Source: Dryomyza anilis (lineage: Eukaryota > Arthropoda > Insecta > Diptera > Dryomyzidae). From it: a stretch of 64,000 bases of DNA. The translations under genes and the position numbers were made by a program. A model generated the notes under the pieces. It had not been told where the DNA came from. It ran no database searches and saw only the letters and a program-made list of their open reading frames with translations. The stretch is from contig OX638131.1 in the NCBI GenBank assembly GCA_951804985.1, forward strand, positions 38,285,544-38,349,543, written 5' to 3'. Positions 31,539 through 43,300 of this stretch are shown here, piece by piece; the first letter of the stretch is position 1, and every line of letters starts with the position of its first letter.

Positions 31539-34500
31539 TTATAATTCGACCTCAATAAACTGCGGCGATTCAACCAGAGTGGCATCACGTTGCTTTGCTG
31601 CATAAACACGTCCCACAATCCAAGCCTTCTGTGCGCCCTCTGTTACACTTTCGAATTCATTACAGAAAGCGGCGGCATTTTCCGCGGGCAAACAAATCAA
31701 AAGGCCGCCCGACGTTTCAACTCCCATGCCGGTGCTTAACTTTTTGTCCTGGCCCACAATTCTGCCGAACTCCAGCACATTCTTCATGATGGGCAGTGTG
31801 TTGATTTCAAAATGCAACGCATCGCGTTGAAAGAGCGCTAGATTTTTGGCGTGTCCCAAGAGCCCAAAGCCGGTGACATCGGTGGCCGCATGCGCTGCAT
31901 ATTTGTGCATAAGTAGCGCCGCTGTTCAATACAAATGCAAAGAATTAATAGTTATTTATTGAAGTAAAAAGTACGGTTTTATTACCATTCTTATTCAGAT
32001 ATGTCATGGAGGCGATAGCGATCTTAAAGGTCTGCTCTATAGCTTCGCGCGTAAAGTGCTGCGCCAATTTGGTGTACTTTTCGTTCTGATCCTGCATCCA
32101 AATGTAGGCATTTGTGGCCAGCTGTGTGCCAAGTGGCTTGGTCAGCACTATCAGATCACCGTCCTTGGCATTAGAGGGCCTGAGCTCGAGAAAATTAAAA
32201 ATTAAATACATTAAGGGGACACAATATATGTAAGTGGCACAATAAAATACAAGTTGCCTATTGATAGCGAAAGATAGCATGGAAACCCTGCCTAAACCTT
32301 TCTGATACCGGCTTAAAGTAGTGAATAAAAATGATTTATTCTTTTTTATATTTTACATTTTAATTGATTATTGTTAAGAATACTGCAATGTATAAATACC
32401 AAATATTTTTGAGTTCATATGTTGTTTTGTCGATTTGCTACATGTGGCCAAAGTAAGAAAAACATCCAAAATATCGATGATACGCGCCACGGTTTCTTTC
32501 ATTCTAATTATCACAATTGCTGCAGCTTATAAGATATCGTTAAGTTCGAATCACACGATTGAATAAACAGTCAACTTTTGAATCAATTTTCAAATAATTT
32601 TAATATCAATCGTGTGATTGCCCAATTTTTGATGGGAAAATTAGGCAATCACCACGATTGATATTTAAATTGTTTTGAAAATTGATTCAAAAGTTGACTG
32701 TTTATTCAATCGTGTGATTCGAGCTTTACACTTTATATAAGATCGCTACCTGGTACAAACAAAAATATGTCTTCTATTCAACGTGCGGATTATCATGAAT
32801 ACTCAATTTTAATCAATTATTTCACAATAGAAATATAAACAAAGATTTAAAGATATAACTCGTGAATGTGAACCAACAAAAAATAACACTGAAGAAAAAA
32901 TAACGTGATTGGTCCGAAAAAACACACTTTTCTAAATCAGATCGCTAATACCATCTCAATTTTCCTGGAAATAGTTGTAATCATAAATTTATGCCATAAT
33001 TTAATTTTTAAATCATTAAGCCGTTTCAATATTATGGATCTGATTATTTTAATTGAGAAAACCAAATTTCAACATATGGTAGAACCATGTTTTCTGATAT
33101 ATTACGCAGTCTATAGACTAATTTTTTACAGTCAGTCTATAAACTAGTTCTTTTAATCCTACTTTAAAGTGGTTACTATTTATCAATTGGAACACTAGAG
33201 CTGTAAGGTGTTCGACGACAATTGATATAGTTAAGCGCATCAAGATCTAACAGTTTTGCTGTCTAGGTTATGTGGGACTAATGAATTAAATTGCTCCAGT
33301 CAAGAAATGTCTTGAAATGAGACTTGATAGTGGACTGCGTAGGAAGTGATACTGGTGCGGCTTTTTATCAAGGCTACACCGTGCCTTGAGGCCCTTTCAA
33401 ATATTTAACAAATGCCTTCCAAATAGAATATTTGTCAAATTTTATGAGCTTATGGCGGAAAGAAATAGAACAAATCACACGATAGGACCCACCACAAAAT
33501 TAAAAAGTAAGATGTTTCCTACAAAATAAATAAATGAAATATTAATTGTATTTCAAAATTTATTTTTTGACAATTTTGACACGTTCCTCTACGAAACAAT
33601 TTGGTTACTAATATAAATACTACATATTTATGCTACTAGTTTAGATTTCACTGCAGGGTATATAGTGTGAATTTAAAGGTATGTATTAAAAATTTGAATT
33701 TTTTTGTGAATTGCTAATACAATAACAAAGATTTTAAGGTATGTCGCATGTGTACAGGAAAACTTTAAATGTGAATTTTAGACTTAATTGTTCAAAAAAT
33801 CACAATTTCCTTAAAATAACGTGCAAAGGTGCATAAAGTGTAGATATAATTACTTTGTAAATATATTAAAAAACATTAGTTATGGCGTTATTATCGCTAG
33901 ATTGGCTAAGTAAATCTTCAATAATTTTATTTAAGTAAAAAAAATCATAATTTTATCATTTTATTTTGATCAGATTAAGCTGTGATTTATCATCGCCATC
34001 TTAATTTAGAATACAACAAAATCTATTCCATGCTCTGAAAACCAAAAGAAAAAAAAATACCATTTTGCAACTAATTTTTGGAAATCTTTTTTTAAATGGT
34101 TTGATTTATATGACAACAAAATGTAATAGTAATGACTTTAATTTATGTCACTTGAATGTGCTCCTAGTATTAAAAATGCAAGAGCACTTTAAAATTCAAA
34201 TATCTTCTTTAATGTTCAAAAATCACAATTTCGATATAACTTCGATGATATTAAACTGAAATATATTGGGATATTATATAATAAACAATTAATTTCACAT
34301 CATTTATTCAATAATTCAATTTATTCAATTCAATTTATTAAAAAAAACGTGGCTTTGATTAAAATTGAATGACCCGAATGAAAATATACTGAAAAGTGAA
34401 AAGCGTATTTTTTTTTTAATTTGTTCAACCCCAAAAGTGTAAGGTTTTCTATATTTCCTCATATACAAAATTTTGATTTATATTTTTGGATAACCATCGG

Positions 34501-35730
34501 GTTCTTGGAGTTATTTTTTTAAATCAAATTTCATTTTCTCATCTCGATTATTCAAGTAATTTAAATATGGTATCTACGTATGCTATTTTAGTTTTTGGGA
34601 AAAGCAATACATCTAGCTTTAAATAATATAATAATACAAATCGGAAAATCGCAAAATCTGTAAGATAAAATAGGCGATTTTTACAGTTATTAAAAGTTAT
34701 CACGATTTCCTGTTTAGAATAAGATGAAAACAAAAATCTTTTTTTTTAATAAACTTTCTAAAGTCGTTTTCTAAAATCAATTTTTAATTTGATAGTAGTG
34801 GGAGGAGTAGGTATGGTTCGTCAAATGTTAACAAGCATGGCTCATCTTGGAAAAATGCAACATATCTTTTCTATATTCACTCGTGTCTACAATATACAAG
34901 ATATAGCCGCACCAACGAATGTTTTATTCTTTCCACATATATCTTTTTTGCTCTATTCTTCTATCTGTTGTCTATTCGTTCGACAAATTAAAATACACCT
35001 CATTAAAAAGTTATTTTTTGACAGTCATACACAACAGTGTTATCACATAGTTTGTTTATCGGCTTGCTTGCTTATCGCAAACAAACATAATCCATAATTA
35101 GAACACACTTACATAATAATCTCCTCCTTTGTGCACACCGAGGAGGCAATGCCGCCAATGATGCACCACGGATTTAGCGCAATACTCTGCACACTGACGC
35201 GAATGCCGGCCAACTTGGCCGATTCGCGGAAGCCCTCAATAATCATGGGTACGACAATGTCGCGCTGCTGATCGCTTAGTTCGGTGGGCGCGCTTATCAG
35301 CATCTGTAACTTGTCGAAGGCTGTCACGCCCACGGCATATACATCGCTCACGACATTTGCCAACGCAATCTGACCCATAATGCGCGGATCGTCCAGCAGC
35401 GGATAGAAGAAGTCCACCGTCTGTACCAACGAGAACTGCTTGTGGCGTGCCAAAGGAATAACAGCGCAGTCCATGCCGCTTCCTATAGAATTGGAAATAG
35501 TACATAGCAGAGTGTCAAAGAGCAGTTTGACCGCAAAACGAACCTATGTAGTTGTCCTCATCATTTTCCTGTTGTTCCTTGTTGTCCCTGTCGATGGTTT
35601 TTAAGATGTCTGTTCCCTCTAAATACTTGTTGAGCGTATCCTGGGGAATCTTACACCCTCACCCACGCAACGTGGAGAAGTTGGTTAGACGGAAGTCTGG
35701 CTCGAGACCATGTTCTTCTGGCTTAAACAT
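31539..35730 (-). CDS. Sps2: Selenophosphate synthetase 2, selenoprotein with UGA-Sec
   Basis: Makes selenophosphate from selenide and ATP, the Se donor for Sec-tRNA. Four exons on minus: 35730-35544, 35482-35113, 32179-31986, 31921-31539, phases 1, 2, 1; 1,134 nt, 377 residues. Exon 1 reads through an in-frame TGA (35661-35659, codon 24) at LRG-U-GCKIPQ, the exact catalytic Cys/Sec position of SelD. The following Lys is kept. Other family marks: [53 protein letters not shown]-like hairpin follows the stop. An in-frame upstream ATG at 35763 would add 11 residues. Odd point: the usual TGGQ before NPW is VSVQ here. Length fits fly SPS2 (about 370). Diptera normally also carry an SPS1 paralogue with Arg at this site. 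Confidence 0.92.
32547..32721. repeat. Near-perfect 175-bp palindrome in an SPS2 intron
   Basis: The arms run CGAATCACACGATTGAATAA inward and back out as its reverse complement, about 75 bp each with few mismatches and a short centre near 32630. Probably a hairpin MITE. It lies between SPS2 exons 2 and 3. Confidence 0.75.
32722..35112. other. SPS2 intron, no other gene seen
   Basis: AT-rich intron sequence with short spurious frames. The large size of this intron contrasts with the 61-64 nt introns on either side of its flanking exons. Confidence 0.5.
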
Positions 35731-35763
35731 GTTGTCTTTTTTAAGTTTTTTTGTTGGGATCAT

Positions 35764-36092
35764 ACCTTGTTGAGAGATCTATAACGACTAAAAATTTAAT
35801 TTACATTTTACAATTGTTATCGTGGTATAAAAATAAAATCACGATTAAGTTTATCGATGAACAGCTGTGCCATTGGCAGTGTTGCATTTTCCGTATTTTC
35901 GTACAATTTTGAGTACCAGTGTTCACAGTATACTCTAATCGGAGTTGATCTACTACATTCTACATTTTTTTACTCTTATATTCCGATAGAGTGCTTTACT
36001 TCTTTTTAATACTTTTGTAAAACATTTTAATAAAACATCTTCTCGTTGAATCAACAAGTAAAATATTTTGTTTATAACGCCCTAATAAATAG
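35764..36092. other. Upstream region of SPS2
   Basis: Likely holds the SPS2 promoter. No TATA box or other motif could be assigned with confidence. Confidence 0.35.
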
Positions 36093-36830
36093 ACTTGGGA
36101 GAAATTTTATTTATGGGGCCAGTTAAAAAAAATGTCACACCCCATAAAAGGGGCGGATAATGTCGATCGCCCCGATCGAGGTCATAAGTAGTTTTTGAAT
36201 TATTACGAAGTGGTCGGGACAAGCAAAAAAAAAGAAATTGTCACACGTTGCAAAAACCAGACCTTGAAAATAAAAAAAAGTGACCTCGTGTCACGTGGTA
36301 CCCCTTAAAAATAAAAAAAACTGCTTTTAGTTTAAACTCAAACTCCAGGAAAAGCGGAGTGCCAAAATAAAAAACTAAAAAAATCGAAATTCCTTATATA
36401 TAGAGTAGCATGGCCATGGTTATTTTTATGGCCTGAAAATTTTGGGTACACTGAGGAAAATAAGATTTTTTCTTTTTTTTCGAAAAAAACGCGCAATTTT
36501 AAGTCTAATTTATTTTTTTCTAGTTCAAGAATTTATTTTTTTGGCATATAAATTTCCATGGAATTATTTAAATTATTTAAATAAATTTTGCCACTCCCCT
36601 TTTCCAGGGAAAAAACAGGTTTTAGATTTTTAAGGGGTACCACGTGACCTTGAGGTCACTTTTTTGTATTTTCAAGGTCTGGTTTTTGCATCGTTTGACA
36701 ATTTGTAATTTTTTTTTTTCCCCGCCCACTTCGTTATAGTTTCGTCACTCTGCCCCCATTTAAAATATCGTGACAATTTTTTGTTTGTGAATTTCGACCG
36801 CCCCTATAAAGAAAAGTTTAGCCATAGACT
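36093..36830. mobile_element. Foldback element with about 250-bp imperfect arms
   Basis: The left arm contains AAAGGGGCGG, CAAAAACCAGACCTTGAAAA, GTGACCTCGTGTCACGTGG and TACCCCTTAAAAAT; the right arm has each in reverse order and orientation. The centre is near 36430-36560. The arms share CCGCCCCTA(A/T)AA(A/G)G-like words with the 16246-17695 element, so they may be one family. Confidence 0.7.
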
Positions 36831-38371
36831 TAATAAAAATAAAAACAATAATTCTAATAAAAATAAATAATACTTACAAGAATACAATTTATTATTCGAC
36901 TCCCCAAATGGAAATTGGTTGAGGTTAACCTTATTTAGCATCCATCCCTAATCAGAATCAGGTTGCCTTTGGTAGGGATGTCTTACCTACCAAAGGCAAC
37001 CTGAAATGATCAGGGTTAGGTTAAACATAAAAAAACTTATAAAAAAAACCTGATTAGACCTTTTATTATAAATATAAATAAAATTATTCTAAAAAATGAA
37101 AAATTACAATATTTAAAAGTTAAATACATATGTAAGATAAATTAAAATCTTAACTAAGATGCTTTATACACCTTGATCTTAACATTTAAAAAAACTTTGA
37201 AATATCTTATTGAAATATCTCATTTAAAGTTGATTTTTTTGTCATTGCAAAAGTTATTAAGACAACTTTGTCTGTTCACAAAACAATTTCTTTTTGGAAA
37301 ATTCCATGTAGGAAATAACGATCGGCCCAATCGTGGCCCGAATTTATAGCAGTAGTATTCAACTCCGAGCCAAGTATGAAATCCAGAGCTGGCCCTTGTC
37401 TGGTCACACCTTGTGATGGCAACTAGGGCCCAGTACTGGCGTGGAAAGTTTGAACCAATGGCAGAAAACAACATTGGCCCAGAGCTGGATATATATTTTG
37501 CAATAAATTGCGTTGAGTTTACTAATTTTATAAAATGTGATTAGACTACTTCACCGAAACTTGGTTTCTCAAAGCTGGTTGAGTCTTGGACGAAGTATGC
37601 ACACAAAAAAATATCTTGTTTGGTGGAAACAATAATGCAAACAAATACTTGAAGTGTTTGAAATATTATTTGCAACAACCAATTTAAATGATTTGTAGCA
37701 AATGCTTAAATTAATAAACTCAAACATCTGTAATATTAGTACCAAACTATATAAATGTTCTTCTCTTTTACTGGAAACACTCTTGATTACACAAAAGTGT
37801 TCTCACTACAAACATATGATTGTTTACGGCAAATAATTCGTAAATAATCCTTTTTTGTGTGTGGTTGACAAAGACGTGGCAGCAAGTACTAGGTTCAAAC
37901 TAATGAACCAAGACTGCTTGTCAGGCTTGGTCAAACCTTGGTCCTAGAATGGGCTTAACTGCCCAGAATTTATCGGGGATTGACCATGTTGTCAATCCTA
38001 GCAATTTGATTATTTTTGTCACATTCATTATTTTTAGTGTCTTATCAATTGGATTCGTTTAAATGATTATTCTTATCTTATTGTTATAAACTAACAAAAT
38101 TGTCAAAAATACAATCTGTTAATAAGAATTATAATACATACTTGAAAATGAGTTACAAAATGTTGTAGGTTTAGTCGTTTAAATTTAAATTTCGACGACT
38201 GGCAAGAAATATCTTTATCATTGGATTTTAAATTAAATAAATACAATTAACGATGAACAGAATGATAATAGTACACTAATAGTTTAGATTGTATTATATA
38301 TGATGAAATCAACAGCATGTGTATAACTAAATTTAGTCTATACAATTCGTTGTTAGCGAGAGGTCTTTAAG
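36831..38371. other. Spacer upstream of EcKL-1
   Basis: Contains the perfect hairpin at 36959-37003 and otherwise AT-rich DNA with no convincing coding region. The promoter of the EcKL-1 gene should be near its right end. Confidence 0.45.
36959..37003. repeat. Perfect 18-bp inverted repeat with 9-nt loop
   Basis: CAGGTTGCCTTTGGTAGG pairs with CCTACCAAAGGCAACCTG across a 9-nt loop. It is stronger than chance at this base composition; possibly the tip of a hairpin MITE. Confidence 0.7.
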
Positions 38372-40250
38372 ATGCCTACAGTAACTGAAGCTTCACAGAT
38401 ACTTAGCTCCGAAGAATGCGTGCAAATTGTGAGAAAATCACAAAAGCTTCCAGAACATGAAGCGATTACAATATTAAAATATAGCATAATACGAGGATCC
38501 AATGAACTAGTAGGTTTTATGGGAGAGTATTACAAGTTACAAATTTCCATAAGTGATAAAGTGAGTATAGAACATAATATGTAATATAAATTTTAAAACA
38601 CACAAATTAAATACAACAGAACGACGGTGAAACACATTTAGAATATTTCTTAAAATCGGTGCCCATTTCAAATAAATTTCACAGAGACGAATGTCAACGT
38701 AAGGGATTCTTTGACAAAGAGTCAATCGTCTACACTGATATTTTACCAAATATTCAGAAGTACAGTAAGTGTTAATGTAAATATTTAGCGTATTCACAGT
38801 TTCATGGTATTGGTACGACATTGAACGAATACGACAGAATGTCAATTGAACTGTGAGCACCACTTTTCTGCTTGTTAAAATATTTCGTCAAATAAATGCA
38901 GCTGATTCTTATAAAATTAGGTTTTTTTGAAATTATCATAAATATTCCTCGATTTGAGAGAAAATCAAATAAATTAACATTTTATGTACACTATTTGTCT
39001 TCAATTTCACAATTTTTCTTAATTTTACAAAATACGGCACCAAAAACTTGCCTCAGGGTTACTCTCAAATACAACACTTGTGGTATTTCACTTTTATAAG
39101 GGATGCAACAACAAATTGACGTTTCTGTGTTATTGTATCGTATATATACTACTTGGTACGAATACTGCACTAAAATACGATGAATTGTGAATACGCTAAT
39201 TTTTAAGATATAGCAACTTAATTAAAATATCCACATAGTTCCGTCAAAATTATATCCGGAATGTTACTATACACGACGTGACCTTATTGTACTAGAGGAT
39301 TTGAGTATATCTACTGAAGGGTTTCGGCATACAGATGCAACCAAACCTTATACTATAAATCATCATGAGGTTATGTTGAGGCATTTGGCAAAGCTACATG
39401 CTGGAAGCCTTGCATGGGAGATAAATGAGAAGGTACAAATAGCTGAAAAATTCAAGGATGTGCTTGTCGAAATGCAACTAACCATGAAAAATGAATGGTA
39501 CGAGACAGGAGCTAAGGTATTTAAAGGAGCTAAGGCATTAAAAAAACTTAATTATAAAAATATTACATTAATTTTCTTCCATAGGGAATAATGTACCTAG
39601 CGAAAATCCATCCGAAATACCAAACAAACCAAGCAGAAATCATTATTAATGAAAAACTCTATGAAATTCTTAATAATGTAGAACAACTTACAGAACCATC
39701 TACTCAATTCCAAAATGTCATCTGTCACCGCGACTCTTGGGATCGTAATATATTCTATAACTACAACAAGGATGGCGAACCGCAGAACTGTCGTATTGTG
39801 GATTTCCAATTGACGCGTTACTCACCACCTGCCATTGATGTGCTCTTCTTTCTTTATATTACCACCTCAAAAGAACATCGCGATCGCATCTACAATCAAT
39901 GTCTGGATTATTACCACGTTGCGCTGATCGCATCCTTAAAAGAACTGGGTTTATCAGAGAATTTAATAACGAAGGAAGAGTTTTTACAGGATTGCAAGCG
40001 AGCAAAACTAGCTGTTTTGGTGCTGATGGCTATTTGTGAACCACTTTTAAAAATGCCAAAAGGTTTGGCCAATAAATTACGAGCAGACGAACCGGAACGC
40101 TTTGATTACTATATGAACCATAAACGCGAAGAACTTTTCCAACGTGTAATGGCGTTGGATGCTGATTACAAAGAGGCTATATTAGCACCTATAGCGGAAC
40201 TAATGGATTATCTACTGAAAAATGAGGAGTTTGAAAATAAATTAGTATAA
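38372..40250 (+). CDS. EcKL-1: ecdysteroid-kinase-like (CHK domain) protein
   Basis: Four exons: 38372-38560, 38620-38764, 39239-39516, 39585-40250; 425 residues, all phases fit. The EcKinase/DUF227 family resembles choline and aminoglycoside kinases; some members phosphorylate ecdysteroids and others are linked to detoxification. Signs here: an N-lobe with VGFMGEYYKL (ATP-side glycine-containing strand), a Lys strand (YFLKSVP) and E-rich helix, then the catalytic motif HRDSWDRNIFY and the metal-binding VDFQLTRYSPPAIDVLFF. The catalytic Asp and Asn and the DFQ Asp are present, so it looks active. It is the only plus-strand member of the cluster and converges on EcKL-2 with 71 bp between stop codons. 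Its sequence differs clearly from the other three. Confidence 0.9.
38785..39199. mobile_element. MITE with TTAGCGTATTCACA ends in EcKL-1 intron 2
   Basis: 415 bp. Ends are TTAGCGTATTCACAGTT and AATTGTGAATACGCTAA. The interior is strongly similar to 56615-56921 in EcKL-4 (for example AAATATTTCGTCAAATAAA and TCATAAATATTCCTCGATTT). Confidence 0.75.
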
Positions 40251-40254
40251 CAGT

Positions 40255-40260
40255 TTTATT
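40255..40260 (-). promoter_or_regulatory. Poly(A) signal of EcKL-2
   Basis: AATAAA on the minus strand, 61 nt after the EcKL-2 stop and only 5 nt past the EcKL-1 stop on the other strand. Cleavage would fall inside the EcKL-1 last exon, so the two transcripts should overlap tail to tail. Confidence 0.5.
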
Positions 40261-40321
40261 TAGTATATTAAGTGATATTTAATACATTTTTTTAATTAAT
40301 ATAACTCTAACCAGTTCGTTT

Positions 40322-43300
40322 CTAATTCAATACTACCTTCATCATATCTTCGATGCATTCAAACATGTACTCTCGGAATTCTTTATTTTTGCCCATCAAA
40401 TCCAGAACCTGCTCCGTGCGGTCAACATTTGTATAACGATGAAAGTCTTGCGGCCGATTCTGTTTCATCTCTGTGAGATAATCACCCGGGACACGTAAAA
40501 CAGTAGCTGCTATGCAGTTATAGAGTGGTCCGAAGAGTTGTAGATCCTTCAAAGAGTTCTCAAACTGAGACCAGCTCATGTGTTCATCAGCATTTAGGCC
40601 CAATTCCAATAACTCCAGTGCAAAGCATTCGTAGTACCAACGATAATAGTTAGACTCCAGCGGTTTCCGGTCCTCGGGGCGTATATTCAAGTAGACCGCA
40701 AAAAGTACATCTATGGCAGCTGGACAATAACGGCATAGTTGAAAGTCTACAAAAACAGCAGACTCTTCAGTAGGTCGTTGTCTATTGAAGAACACATTGC
40801 CACCCCAAGGATCTCGATGACAGAACACATTACGGTATTTTTCCGATGGATTTACCATATCATAGACACAATCAACTTTCGCACTCAGTTGGTCTTTTAT
40901 AAACTGCTGATGTTCCGGCGATTGATAGAGCGGATGTTTTAGAGCAACAGCGAGAACGGCCTGGAGCGAAAGATCTTTATTGAGTTTGGGTTATTAAAAT
41001 TGAATAACATTATAATTACCCGCATTCCTGTAGTGTACCAGTCAACTGTTTTATCCACGGTCACCTCGAACAGCACATCCTTTAACTGTTCTCCTATAGA
41101 TAATTGGTTCCGTTCTTCGTACGCTATGCTACAGGCGTGCATTGATGCCAAGCCCTTGAGTAGGGGCCTCATTTGATCTGTGCCCAAATAGCCCGCAGAC
41201 TCCTGAAGAGGCTCATAACCTAGGTCAACAATGTTTTGCATGACAAAGAGATCGGGTTTGGTGAGATAGCATTGTGCGCACCATGTTGTTTTGGCTAGAA
41301 ATATAATTTAAATATAATTTAAATTTATTAACTAATTATAAAAACATGTGGAAGAATGATTCTGGAATGAATCTGATAAATAAAATTATTTTCATACTAA
41401 ACTCTAACGTCGCACAGTTAGGCAGGGAGTACCAAAAGTTGGCGAAAAGCTCAAATTGTGATATTTTTAGAAGGATGGACAAATATAGTATGCAAATTTA
41501 ATAATCAACATTTAGATGTAGATTTTTAAAAGTGGGCGTGGTAACTCCCATACAACTGAAATGATTAAATTAATATATGTTGGGAATTACGGGAGCTACA
41601 GTGATGCGATATTATAGTAGAATTTTTTCGTTAATATAATGCCGTTATATCATAATGCCGAAATATCATCTTGATTGGAGAAGTGGGGTGGTACCTCTCA
41701 TATAAGAAAAATATTCAAAATGTCATATCCCTAGTAGAAATTTTGGTAGGGCCATGGTTATGAAGTGATCATGCCATTATTTGAGATGATCGGGATATGA
41801 CGAGGCCCATAATGTCCTTGTAACGCAGTGTCCTGATCATGAACTGACCTCAGGCCATGATCATGTACTGATCGGGCAATTCCCCATTTTATTATTTACC
41901 CGACAATTGCCTTGTCAGAGCCCGAGCATAATAGGGTTTCTCTCATTAAATCTCGATCATTGTCTGATGTCATTGATGTTATGAGGAAAAAATAATGTAG
42001 CTATGATAAGGAACATTGACTATTTAGATAATGCAAACACTGGTATGGACTTACCCAACGAAAACCCGATCATTTCCCATCGGGCAAATTTCTACTAGGG
42101 ATATTGAAAAATAATAGAGCTACAGTGATGAAACTTTGTAGTTTTTCGTTAATATATAACTTGATAACTTGTCCAAATTTCACCTTCATTGGACAAGTGG
42201 GCGTGGTACTTCCCATATAACCAAAAGTTGTTGAAACTGTTAATATTAGTATAAATGGTCGGTCGCTGAAATTTGAATAACTCCGAAAATACAAAAAAGA
42301 GGCAAAATTTTCACTAGTGTTTTGAAAAAATACAAATATAAACAGTTTTGTCAGAGCGTACCCGAAACTTTTTTTTTTCATCTTTGTAAATGAAAAATAA
42401 TTAAAAAATATATATAAATGTTAATTTACTTCAGTATTTTTTCATTCTAAAGTATGAACATTTTCTAAAACCTTAATATTGAAAAAACTTTATAAATACT
42501 AGATGTAGATGACTGCATTAGAAAACAAATTTAGTTTTGTATGGTTTTTAAAATAAACGGATCAAAAAATTGATCACAAATTCGACAATATTTTTTCTCG
42601 CAATTGTTGCAAAAATTGTCTGGTTTTGAGAGAGTGTGGGGGAAATTTGGATATTCATATATCCACTAGCTGGAACCGTGCACGAATCGTGCAAAGATTT
42701 TGTGAATTCAAGGACATGGAGTGATTTTATTAATAAAATGAAAATTTTTATTATTTATTTTCGATAGTCTAATTGAGTTTGTTGGGTGGGTTCGACTATA
42801 TATATCTAATTTTAAGTAAATTTTGTAGAGGTTTTTTTGTGTTTTTCTTTTTTGGTCTTTTGCTTTTGTGTATTTTGTGTTTTTGCTTTTGTGTTTTCCT
42901 TTTATGTTTTTGCTTTTATTTTTAATTTCGTGTTTTGCTTTTAATTTTGTGTCTTAGCTTTTGTTTTTGTATTTTGCTTTAGTTTTTGTGTTTTTGATTT
43001 CTTTTGTGGTTTGCTATTGTTTTTGCTTTTGTTTTTACTTTTGTTTTTGTTTTTGTGTCTTTGGCTTTGTTTTTGTGTTTTGTTCTTCTGTGTTTGTTTT
43101 TGTGTTTTTGCTTTTGAGTTTTTACTTTTGTTTTTGTATTTTTGATTTTGTGTCTTTGCAAATGTTTTTGTGTTTTTGATTTTGTGTTTTTGCTTTTGAT
43201 TTTGTGTTTTTGTTTTGCTTTAATGTTTTTGATTTTTTGGTTCTGCTTTTGTTATTTGTATTTGCTTTTGTATTACCATCTTTTGTTTTGTTTTTATTTT

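Noticed and set aside
35659..35661. In-frame TGA taken as a sign that SPS2 is a pseudogene
   Set aside because: It falls exactly at the Sec site, all splice junctions and domains are intact, and a SECIS-like hairpin follows.
42961..43179. Open frames on both strands in the T-rich repeat
   Set aside because: Low-complexity composition only.
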